From Cellulosimicrobium cellulans (lineage in GTDB: Bacteria; Actinomycetota; Actinomycetes; Actinomycetales; Cellulomonadaceae), in contig NZ_JAFBCN010000001.1 of NCBI RefSeq assembly GCF_016907755.1, forward strand, positions 3,596,001 to 3,660,000: 64,000 nt of DNA, in the 5' to 3' direction. The notes under the pieces are model-generated. The model searched no databases. It was not told where the DNA came from and saw only the letters and a list, made by a program, of their open reading frames with translations. Below are positions 44,163-51,480 of this stretch, piece after piece. The translations under genes were made by a program, and so were the position numbers. Each line of letters begins with the position of its first letter. Position 1 is the stretch's first letter.

Positions 44163-45245
44163 CTAGGCGTTCGCGGGGGCGGGCTCCTTCGGTGCGGTGG
44201 TCGGGCCCGCGGCAGTCGGGCCGTCCGGGGTGGACGCGCGGCGCCGCGACCGGCGCGGCAGCGCGGCGTAGGCGACGGCCGCGATGATGATCACGCCCTG
44301 GATCGCGGGCCGGATCGTCGACGGGAGGCTGAGCTGGTTGAACAGCGTGAACAGCGCCTCCAGGGTCAGCGCACCGGCCATCGCGGCGATCACGGTGCCC
44401 CGCCCGCCGCCGAGCACGACGCCCCCGAGCACGACGGCCGTGATGGCCATGAACTCCAGGCCCTGCCCGACCTGCGCGGTGACGCCGGCGTAGCCGCCGA
44501 TGAGGATCGCCGCGACGGTCGCCATGAAGCCCGAGAGGAGGAACGCGCGCGTGCGCACCCACCAGACGGAGCTCCCGGCGTAGCCGGCCGCGACGTCGTT
44601 GTCGCCCGTGGCGACGAGCGTGCGGCCGAACGGGCGGCGCATGAGCAGCGCGGCGAGGACGCCGAGCACCACGACGACCATGAGCGCGTACGGCACCTGG
44701 AACTGGCCGGGCGTGTCGGGGATGCCCCCGCGTCCCCACTGCCGGAAGCCGTCGGTCAGCGCGCCCGTGGGGGCGCCGCCCGTCCAGAGCCGGATCGCGC
44801 CGTAGAGCACGAGCATCATGCCGAGCGTCGTGATGAACGACGGGACCTTGAGGAGCGTCGTCACGAGGCCGTTGACGAGGCCGACCGCGAGGCCGAAGAC
44901 GATCATGAGCGCCATGACCGGCCAGGTCATCGAGTCCTCGCCGTCCATGAGCTTGGCCGCGATGACGACCTGGGCACCGACGAGGGAGCCGACCGAGAGG
45001 TCGAACTCGCCCGAGACGATCACGAAGTACTGTCCGATCGCGAGGATGACCAGCGGTGCCGCCTTCTTGACGAAGGCCATGAGCGACATGGGCTCGCCGA
45101 ACGACGGGTTCATCACGAGGATGACCGCGAAGACGAGCACGAGCAGCGCGAACACGGTCCAGCTCCCGCCCGCGGTGAGACGCTCGAGCCAGCCGGCCCG
45201 CGGCGCGTGCGCGGGGATCGTCCGGCGCGTGGTGTCGGTGGTCAT
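44163..45245 (-). CDS. Ribose-type ABC permease B (importer 1)
   Basis: 360 aa, about ten hydrophobic segments; BPD_transp_2 family. Signature EFDLSVGSLVGAQVV near 90-105 and GLEFMAITAVVLGGVVLGGGRGT near 275-295 match RbsC-type permeases. C-terminal 40 residues are cytoplasmic and Pro/Arg-rich. ATG 45245 overlaps the stop of the other permease (ATGA). Two different permeases and one ATPase suggest a heterodimeric channel. Confidence 0.93.
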   Translation of the reverse strand: MTTDTTRRTIPAHAPRAGWLERLTAGGSWTVFALLVLVFAVILVMNPSFGEPMSLMAFVKKAAPLVILAIGQYFVIVSGEFDLSVGSLVGAQVVIAAKLMDGEDSMTWPVMALMIVFGLAVGLVNGLVTTLLKVPSFITTLGMMLVLYGAIRLWTGGAPTGALTDGFRQWGRGGIPDTPGQFQVPYALMVVVVLGVLAALLMRRPFGRTLVATGDNDVAAGYAGSSVWWVRTRAFLLSGFMATVAAILIGGYAGVTAQVGQGLEFMAITAVVLGGVVLGGGRGTVIAAMAGALTLEALFTLFNQLSLPSTIRPAIQGVIIIAAVAYAALPRRSRRRASTPDGPTAAGPTTAPKEPAPANA

Positions 45246-46288
45246 GCGGACGCACCTCCGGTGCGGGTCGGGCGGAAGCGGGCCCGGCTGCTCGCCGGGT
45301 CGATCTGACGCCGGGCGTAGAGCGCGACGGCGGCGATGATGATGACGCCGCGCAGCACGTCCTTGAAGAACGGGTCGACGTCGAGGACGTTGAACACCGT
45401 GTCGAGCACGGCGAGGATGAGGACGCCGCCCACGGTCCCGACGATCGAGCCGCGCCCGCCCATGAGGAGCGTGCCGCCCAGGACGACGGCCGCGATCGAG
45501 TCGAGGTCGAGGCCGTAGGAGTACACGAGCGCGTTGCCCGTGCCGAAGCGCGCGGCGATGAGGAGGCCTGCGACGCCCGCGCAGACCGAGCACAGCACGT
45601 GCGCGAGGATGAGCGTCCGGTCGGTCCGGATGCCCGAGAGCCGCGCGACGTCGGTGTTCCCCCCGACGGCGAACATGTGGTAGCCGGGGCGGGTGCGCGT
45701 CAGGAGCACGACGCCCACGGCCGCGACGAGCAGCATGACGATCGTCGAGACCGGCACCGGGCCGACGCGCGTGTACCCGAACATCTGGAACGAGGCGGGC
45801 ACCTCGCCCGCCGGGCCCTTGAACTGCGTGTCCAGGTAGCCCTTGATGATGAGGCCGACGCCGAGCGTCGCGATGAACGCGTTGACGCGCAGCTTGGCGA
45901 TGACGAGCCCGTTGACCAGGCCGACGACCGCCGCGACGCCCACCGCCGCGAGGACGCCGAGCCAGACGCGCGAGGGGTCGCCCGCCATGGTCGTCGCGCC
46001 GACGATCGAGCTGAGCGCCACGACGTACCCGACGGACAGGTCGAGCGACTTGCACAGGATGGCGAACGTCTGCCCGACCGCGACGAACCCGAGCAGGCTC
46101 GTCTGCGTGAGCATGTACGCCGTGTTGGCGGTGCTGAACAGGTTGCCGCCGCCGACGGCGACGAGGACGCCGGCGATCACGAGGATCCCGACGAGGGCGA
46201 GGTAGACGATCTCCGTCGACCCCAGGCGGCGCCGGCGCGCGGGGGCGCGGCGCGCGGTGGGGGCGGCGGTCGCGACCGCGGTGCTCAT
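45242..46288 (-). CDS. Ribose-type ABC permease A (importer 1)
   Basis: 348 aa, multi-spanning. Signature KSLDLSVGYVVALSSIVG near 80-97 and LDLDSIAAVVLGGTLLMGGRGSIVGTV (in parts) near 270-296. Overlaps the ATPase stop by ATGA and permease B by ATGA, so the membrane subunits are translationally coupled to the ATPase. Confidence 0.93.
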   Translation of the reverse strand: MSTAVATAAPTARRAPARRRRLGSTEIVYLALVGILVIAGVLVAVGGGNLFSTANTAYMLTQTSLLGFVAVGQTFAILCKSLDLSVGYVVALSSIVGATTMAGDPSRVWLGVLAAVGVAAVVGLVNGLVIAKLRVNAFIATLGVGLIIKGYLDTQFKGPAGEVPASFQMFGYTRVGPVPVSTIVMLLVAAVGVVLLTRTRPGYHMFAVGGNTDVARLSGIRTDRTLILAHVLCSVCAGVAGLLIAARFGTGNALVYSYGLDLDSIAAVVLGGTLLMGGRGSIVGTVGGVLILAVLDTVFNVLDVDPFFKDVLRGVIIIAAVALYARRQIDPASSRARFRPTRTGGASA

Positions 46289-47937
46289 CGGTCCTCCTTC
46301 GGGCCGTCGGTGTCGGTGTCGTGCGGGGTGCCGGGCTCGGTGCCGGGGAGGTCGGCGGCGTCCGCGAGGGCGCCGAGGTCGACGTGGACGTGCTCGCCCG
46401 ACGTGTCCTCCCCCGCGCCGGTGGCGAGGGCCATCACGGTCTCCTCGTCGCTGCCCGCGGGGAGCTCGCCCGCGAGGCGGCCGTCGCGCATGACGAGGAC
46501 CCGATCGGCCATCGCGACGACCTCGGGGAGCTCGGAGGAGATGAACAGGACGGCGACGCCGCTCGCGGTGAGCTCGCGCATGAGGTCGTAGACGGCGCGC
46601 TTGGCACCGACGTCGATGCCGCGGGTCGGCTCGTCGAGGACGATGACCTGCGGGTCGGTGACCAGCCACTTCGCGAGGACGACCTTCTGCTGGTTGCCGC
46701 CCGACAGGTACTGGACCTCGGCCTCCTGCGAGCTCGCCACGAGCTCGAGCGAGGAGAGGATTCCCGGGATGCGCTTCGCGCGCCGGTCCGCCTGCCCGGG
46801 GACGACCGCGTCGAGGACGAGCCGGGCGTTGGCGAGGATCGACTGGCCGAGCGCGAGGCCCTCGGCCTTGCGGTCCTCGGTCACGAGCGCGAGCCCGGCG
46901 CGCACCGCCTGGCGCGGCGAGCGCACGTCCACCGGCTTGCCGCCGACGAGCACGCGGCCCCGCGTGAAGCCCGCGATGCCGAAGATGCCGTGCGCGATCT
47001 CGGTGCGCCCCGAGCCCTGGAGCCCGGCGAGCGCGACGATCTCGCCCGCGCGCACCTCGAGCGACACGTCGTCGACCTGCGTGTTGCCGACGCCCTCGAG
47101 CGCGAGGCGCACCTCGCCCGGGACGGTCGAGGCGTCCTTGTCCGGGAAGTACCCGGCGAAGTCGCGGCCGACCATGGTGCGCACGAGCCGGTCGGGGTCG
47201 ATGTCCGCCGTCGGGGTCGTCAGGACGTGGTTGCCGTCCTTGAGCACCGTGATGGTGTCGCAGAGGTCGAAGATCTCCTTGAGGCGGTGCGACACGTAGA
47301 GGATCGCGACGCCGCGCTCCTTGAGCCGCTGGACGAGCTCGTAGAGCAGCTCGACCTCCTGGTCCGCGAGCGCGGCCGTCGGCTCGTCCATCGAGATGAT
47401 GCGCGCGTCGTAGGACACGGCCTTGACGATCTCGACGATCTGCTGCTGCGCGACCGAGAGCGACCCGACGCGCGTCCACGACGCGAGGCCGGTGAGGCCC
47501 AGGTCGGCGAGGAGCGCCGTCGTGTCGGCGTGCATCCGCCGCCGGTCGACGAGGCCCGCGCGGCGCGGCTCGCGACCGAGGTAGACGTTCTCGGCGAGCG
47601 AGCGCTCGGGCAGGAGGTTGAACTCCTGGAAGACGGTCGAGACGCCCGCGTGCTGCGCCGCGAGCGGCGACGCGAACGTCGTGGTCTCGCCGTCGAGCTC
47701 GATCGTGCCCGCGTCGGGGCGGTGCACGCCCGCGATGATCTTCATGAGGGTCGACTTGCCGGCACCGTTCTCGCCGACGAGCGCGTGGACCTCGCCCGGA
47801 CGCACGTCGAGGTCGATGCCGCGCAGCACGGAGTTGCCGAAGAACTCCTTGCCGATGCCCCGCAGCCGCAGGATCGGCTCGTCGCCGCCCTCCCCCGTCG
47901 CCGGCGGCCGGGGCTCGCGCGTGGTCGTCGCGGTCAT
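46285..47937 (-). CDS. Sugar ABC transporter ATPase, two cassettes (importer 1)
   Basis: 550 aa; drives import by ATP hydrolysis. First cassette: Walker A GENGAGKST (about 55-63), LSVAQQQIVEI, Walker B RIISMDEPTAAL. Second cassette: degenerate P-loop GLQGSGRTE, signature YLSGGNQQKVVLAKWL and VIVLDEPTRGID. RbsA/MglA-type. A C-terminal tail of about 45 residues rich in Asp, Gly and His (HVHVDLGALADAADLPGTEP) exceeds the usual family length. Overlaps its neighbours by ATGA on both sides. Confidence 0.95.
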   Translation of the reverse strand: MTATTTREPRPPATGEGGDEPILRLRGIGKEFFGNSVLRGIDLDVRPGEVHALVGENGAGKSTLMKIIAGVHRPDAGTIELDGETTTFASPLAAQHAGVSTVFQEFNLLPERSLAENVYLGREPRRAGLVDRRRMHADTTALLADLGLTGLASWTRVGSLSVAQQQIVEIVKAVSYDARIISMDEPTAALADQEVELLYELVQRLKERGVAILYVSHRLKEIFDLCDTITVLKDGNHVLTTPTADIDPDRLVRTMVGRDFAGYFPDKDASTVPGEVRLALEGVGNTQVDDVSLEVRAGEIVALAGLQGSGRTEIAHGIFGIAGFTRGRVLVGGKPVDVRSPRQAVRAGLALVTEDRKAEGLALGQSILANARLVLDAVVPGQADRRAKRIPGILSSLELVASSQEAEVQYLSGGNQQKVVLAKWLVTDPQVIVLDEPTRGIDVGAKRAVYDLMRELTASGVAVLFISSELPEVVAMADRVLVMRDGRLAGELPAGSDEETVMALATGAGEDTSGEHVHVDLGALADAADLPGTEPGTPHDTDTDGPKEDR

Positions 47938-49181
47938 GCCGGCACCTCCACCCAGCCGCCCGAACGCACCGACTCGGCCACGGCGGCAGCCAGGCGGGCG
48001 GCGCGCAGGCCGTCGTCGAACGTGGGCAGGCCGTCCGGGACGCTGCCGCGGATCGCCGTCGCCGTGTCGGCGACGAGCGCGTCGAAGCAGTCCTGGTAGC
48101 CCTGCGCGTGCCCGGCGGGCAGGCGCGAGTAGCGGGCCGCGGCCGGGGAGAGCGCCTCGGGGTCGCGCACGAGGAGGCGCGACACGTCACGGCGACCCTC
48201 CCACAGCGTCTCGGGCTGCTCCTGGTCGAACGACAGCGTCGACTCCGAGCCCGAGATCTCCAGGAAGAGGCGGTTCTTGCGGCCCGCCGACACCTGGGAG
48301 ATGACCGCGGTCCCGAGCGCCCCGCCGTCCGTCGCGTACTGGAGCGTGACGGCGTCCTCGGTCGCGACCTCGTGCACGACGCCGTCCGCCCCTCGGCGGC
48401 GCGGGTTGACGGTGGCCGACTGCGCGACGAGCCGGGCGATGCGGTGGCCGGTGGTGAACTCGAGCAGGTCGCAGAAGTGGGAGCCGATGTCGCCGAAGGC
48501 CCGGCTCGCGCCACCGAGCGCGGGGTCGACGCGCCAGTTGTCGTCCGACTCCCGCAGGAGCCAGTCCTGCAGGTACGAGCCGTGCACGAGCGAGATGGTG
48601 CCGACCTCGCCCTGGCGCACGCGCTCGCGAGCCTCGCGCACCATCGCGTGGAACCGGTAGGTGAAGGGCACGACGGCGACCCGGCCGTCGGCGGCGCGCG
48701 CCTCGGCGGCCAGCCCCGCGAGCTCGACCGCCCCCTCGACGTCGGTCGCGAGCGGCTTCTCGCACACCACGTGCTTGCCCGCCGCGAGCGCCGCGCGGGC
48801 GAGGGGGACGTGCAGGTGGTTGGGCGTGCACACGTGCACGACGTCGACCTCGGGGTCGGCGAGCAGCTCCTCCGCGCTGGCGACGGCGCGCTCGGCACCG
48901 AGGCCCGGCGCCGCTGCGCGGGCGATCTCGAGGTCCGCGGCCGCGACGCTCACGACCCGACCGCCCCCGGTGCGCACGGCGCGCGCGTGGACGCCACCCA
49001 TGAAGCCCGCGCCGAGGATCCCCGCACGGTAGCCGGAGGCGGGCAGGCCGCCCTCGTCGGGCGCGCTGGCGGGGAAGGTCGTCTGGGCGGCGGGGGCCCC
49101 TGTCGTGGTCGCTCCGGGGAGGTGCGCACCCGGTTCCAGCACCGGGGTGCGCACGTCCTGCGCGACGTCGTCGGCTCGCAT
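47934..49181 (-). CDS. Gfo/Idh/MocA-family NAD(P) oxidoreductase 1
   Basis: 415 aa from ATG 49181. Rossmann motif GILGAGFMGGVHARAV at about 53-68, preceded by a non-conserved Ala/Pro/Thr-rich N-terminal extension. Catalytic lysine motif CEKPLAT; second-domain active-site residues in FGDIGSHFCDLLEFTTG. The family oxidises or reduces sugars and cyclitols, often at C3. A promoter TTGACG-N17-TACGTT ends 7 bases before this ATG, fixing the start and predicting a leaderless mRNA. First gene of importer-1 operon. Confidence 0.9.
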   Translation of the reverse strand: MRADDVAQDVRTPVLEPGAHLPGATTTGAPAAQTTFPASAPDEGGLPASGYRAGILGAGFMGGVHARAVRTGGGRVVSVAAADLEIARAAAPGLGAERAVASAEELLADPEVDVVHVCTPNHLHVPLARAALAAGKHVVCEKPLATDVEGAVELAGLAAEARAADGRVAVVPFTYRFHAMVREARERVRQGEVGTISLVHGSYLQDWLLRESDDNWRVDPALGGASRAFGDIGSHFCDLLEFTTGHRIARLVAQSATVNPRRRGADGVVHEVATEDAVTLQYATDGGALGTAVISQVSAGRKNRLFLEISGSESTLSFDQEQPETLWEGRRDVSRLLVRDPEALSPAAARYSRLPAGHAQGYQDCFDALVADTATAIRGSVPDGLPTFDDGLRAARLAAAVAESVRSGGWVEVPA

Positions 49182-49188
49182 GGATGAC

Positions 49189-49228
49189 AACGTAGGGTCA
49201 CTTCTGTCGAGCGTCAAGCAAAAGCCGA
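49189..49228 (-). promoter_or_regulatory. Promoter of importer-1 operon with ROK-type operator
   Basis: Minus strand: -35 TTGACG (49212-49217), 17 bp, -10 TACGTT (49189-49194), then 7 bases to the ATG. The -35 is the end of a 17-bp segment (49212-49228, CGTCAAGCAAAAGCCGA on the plus strand) found without change at 62097-62113. An AT-rich stretch (GGTTATATAACC, near 49243-49254) lies upstream. Confidence 0.75.
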
Positions 49229-49360
49229 ACATTGATCGTCACGGTTATATAACCCAAACCGCAAAACAAAATGTGAAGGATCACACGGCCTTGGCTCGGG
49301 GCGACGACGGGCGGCGACGAGGGGCGGGACGACAGGCGACGACGCCCACGGACGCAGGCA

Positions 49361-49401
49361 CGCCACCGCCCCCGGCCGTCGAGGGGCCGGGGGCGGTGGC
49401 G
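49361..49401 (-). terminator. Hairpin, second terminator after isomerase-like gene
   Basis: 17-bp perfect stem (49361-49377 with 49385-49401), 7-nt loop. It lies between the isomerase-like gene and the importer-1 promoter. Confidence 0.75.
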
Positions 49402-49421
49402 TGTCGGACTGTTCTCCCCCA

Positions 49422-49450
49422 CCCGCCGGCCGGCAGAGCCGGCCGGCGGG
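49422..49450 (-). terminator. Hairpin, first terminator after isomerase-like gene
   Basis: 13-bp perfect stem (49422-49434 with 49438-49450) with an AGA loop, 12 bases after the stop. Confidence 0.75.
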
Positions 49451-49462
49451 AGACTGTGCGTG

Positions 49463-50464
49463 CTACTTGGTCGAGAACGCGGCGTCGAACGCCGCGTCCG
49501 GAGCGTCGAAGGCGTACTTCTTGACGAACTCGAGGGCCTCGGGCGCGCCGACCAGGCGGTCCATGCCGGCGTCCTCCCACTCCACGGAGATGGGGCCCTC
49601 GTAGCCGATCGTGTTGAGCATGCGGAACGCGTCCTCCCACGGCACGTCGCCGTGGCCCGTGGAGATGAAGTCCCAGCCGCGGCGCGGGTCCGCCCAGGCC
49701 AGGTGCGAGCCCATGCGGCCGTTGCGGCCGTTGTGCATCCGCTTCTTCGTGTCCTTGCAGTCCACGTGGTAGATGCGGTCCTTGAAGTCCCACAGGAAGC
49801 TCACCGGGTCGAGGTCCTGCCACACCATGTGGCTCGGGTCCCAGTTGAGGCCGAACGCCTCGCGGTGCCCGATCGCCTCGAGGGTGCGGACGGTCGTCCA
49901 GTAGTCGTACGCGATCTCGCTCGGGTGGACCTCGTGGGCGAACTTCACGCCGACCTCGTCGAAGACGTCGAGGATCGGGTTCCACCGGTCGGCGAAGTCC
50001 TGGTAGCCGGCGTCGATCGCCTCCTGGGAGACCGGCGGGAACATCGCGACGTACTTCCAGATCGCCGAGCCCGTGAACCCCACGACCGTCTTCACGCCCA
50101 GCTTCGCGGCGAGGCGCGCGGTGTGCTTCATCTCCTCGGCGGCGCGCTGACGCACGCCCTCGGGGTCGCCGTCGCCCCACACCACGTCCGGGAGGATGTC
50201 GCGGTGGCGCTGGTCGATCGGGTCGTCGCAGACGGCCTGGCCCTTGAGGTGGTTCGAGATCGCGTAGACCTTGAGGTCGTACTTGGCGAGGAGGTCGAGC
50301 TTGCCCTGGACGTACTCGTCGTCGTCCCAGCGCCACGGGTCGAGATGGTCTCCCCAGCAGGCGATCTCCAGCCCGTCGTAGCCCCAGCCGGACGCGAGCC
50401 GCGCCACCTCCTCGAACGGCAGGTCTGCCCACTGCCCGGTGAAGAGGGTGATCGGTCGTGCCAT
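49463..50464 (-). CDS. Sugar phosphate isomerase/epimerase-like TIM-barrel protein
   Basis: 333 aa, ATG 50464 after GAAGGAGACACGACC. Opens [38 protein letters not shown] (in parts). Metal-ligand segments: [13 protein letters not shown] (Glu), GLNWDPSHM (Asp, His), YHVDCKD (His), and ISVEWEDAG (Glu). Similar proteins accompany Gfo/Idh enzymes in inositol and 3-keto-sugar pathways. It ends the unit giant 3, CopC-like, isomerase. Exact substrate unknown. Confidence 0.87.
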   Translation of the reverse strand: MARPITLFTGQWADLPFEEVARLASGWGYDGLEIACWGDHLDPWRWDDDEYVQGKLDLLAKYDLKVYAISNHLKGQAVCDDPIDQRHRDILPDVVWGDGDPEGVRQRAAEEMKHTARLAAKLGVKTVVGFTGSAIWKYVAMFPPVSQEAIDAGYQDFADRWNPILDVFDEVGVKFAHEVHPSEIAYDYWTTVRTLEAIGHREAFGLNWDPSHMVWQDLDPVSFLWDFKDRIYHVDCKDTKKRMHNGRNGRMGSHLAWADPRRGWDFISTGHGDVPWEDAFRMLNTIGYEGPISVEWEDAGMDRLVGAPEALEFVKKYAFDAPDAAFDAAFSTK

Positions 50465-50505
50465 GGTCGTGTCTCCTTCGGTCGTTCTCGGTATCGCGCC
50501 CGGGG

Positions 50506-51225
50506 TCACCGGGCGGACGTGCTGGTCAGGGAGCGGGGCTTGCCGTCCGACGACTCGTCGGCGGCGGCAGCGCGCGAGCGGCGGCGGACGACGACGTAGC
50601 CGCCGGCGAGGAGGAGCACGGCGACCACGGCGACCGCGATCCACACGCCCGCGCCGCCTCCCGTGGGCTCCTCGTCCGCGGTACCGGACCCGTCCGCCGC
50701 GGCGGCGTCGTCCTCGGCGCCCGTCGAGGCGGCCCCGTCCTCGGCACCGGCCGCGGCCTCGTCGTCCGCGTGCGGGGCCGGCTCGGGCAGAGGCACGACG
50801 TCGACCTGCGCGGACGCGGTCGCCTCGGACGGGTGCGTGATCGTCGCGGTGAGGGTCCAGTTGCCCTCGGCAAGGACGCCCGGCTCGGACGTGTACCAGC
50901 CGACGCCCTCCGACGCCGAGGAGAGGGTGAGGGGGCCGACGGTCTGGCCGGCAGCGGACTGCGCGGTCACGGAGACGTCGGCCGCCTCCTCGACCGGGTG
51001 GCCGTCGAGCTTCCAGGTCAGGTTCGCGGAGACGCCGCCCTCCCCGTCGGTGCCGAGGGAGATCACGACGTCGCCGCCGTGCGCGGCCGCGGGGGCCGCC
51101 ACACCCAGCAGCGCGACGACGGCGCCGAGCAGCACGCCGAGCGCCGCCGTGAGAAGAGCGCGCACCCCGACCCGGGATCGGGGGCTGGTGCTGGTGCCGC
51201 TGGGCTGCGGAGACGTTCGGGACAT
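50506..51225 (-). CDS. CopC/YtkA-like membrane-anchored protein
   Basis: 239 aa, not assigned to a named protein. Signal peptide ending PAAA-HGGD at about residue 48, which would leave a histidine as the first mature residue. A beta-sandwich-like domain of about 100 residues follows ([28 protein letters not shown] in parts; [23 protein letters not shown] in parts), then a linker rich in Ala, Asp and Glu, a membrane segment at about 194-212 and a basic cytoplasmic tail. A mature N-terminal His is typical of copper-binding CopC-like proteins; metal binding here is inference. Placed between giant 3 and the isomerase gene. Confidence 0.75.
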   Translation of the reverse strand: MSRTSPQPSGTSTSPRSRVGVRALLTAALGVLLGAVVALLGVAAPAAAHGGDVVISLGTDGEGGVSANLTWKLDGHPVEEAADVSVTAQSAAGQTVGPLTLSSASEGVGWYTSEPGVLAEGNWTLTATITHPSEATASAQVDVVPLPEPAPHADDEAAAGAEDGAASTGAEDDAAAADGSGTADEEPTGGGAGVWIAVAVVAVLLLAGGYVVVRRRSRAAAADESSDGKPRSLTSTSAR

Positions 51226-51439
51226 CGGGTCATCACCTCGTCGTGGTCCGTGGGTGGCTCCGGGGCCGACGGTCGTCGTCGGTCCCCGGGGTGCCCCGGC
51301 GCCGGGCCGGAGCGCCCGTTCCCGGGCGCCGGGGCCGGAGACCCGGAGGTCCCCGTGGAGCTCGTCGTGCGGGCAGCGTACGGTCGGCCCGGCCGATGGG
51401 CCGCCCGTCCGCCGAGCGCCCGCACGCCGAGCGCGGTGC

Positions 51440-51474
51440 CCGGCGGGCCGGTGCTCAGGGCACCGGCCCGCCGG
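51440..51474 (-). terminator. Hairpin after giant protein 3
   Basis: 15-bp perfect stem (51440-51454 with 51460-51474), 5-nt loop, 6 bases beyond the stop. The rest of the 255-bp gap to the CopC-like gene shows no gene. Confidence 0.75.
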
Positions 51475-51480
51475 AACCTG

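Noticed and set aside
35874-45308. Plus-strand open frame of more than 3000 codons
   Set aside because: It lies opposite the giant protein 2, epimerase and importer-1 genes. Its translation is Arg/Val/Asp-rich low-complexity typical of antisense frames in high-GC DNA, while the minus strand shows clear domains.
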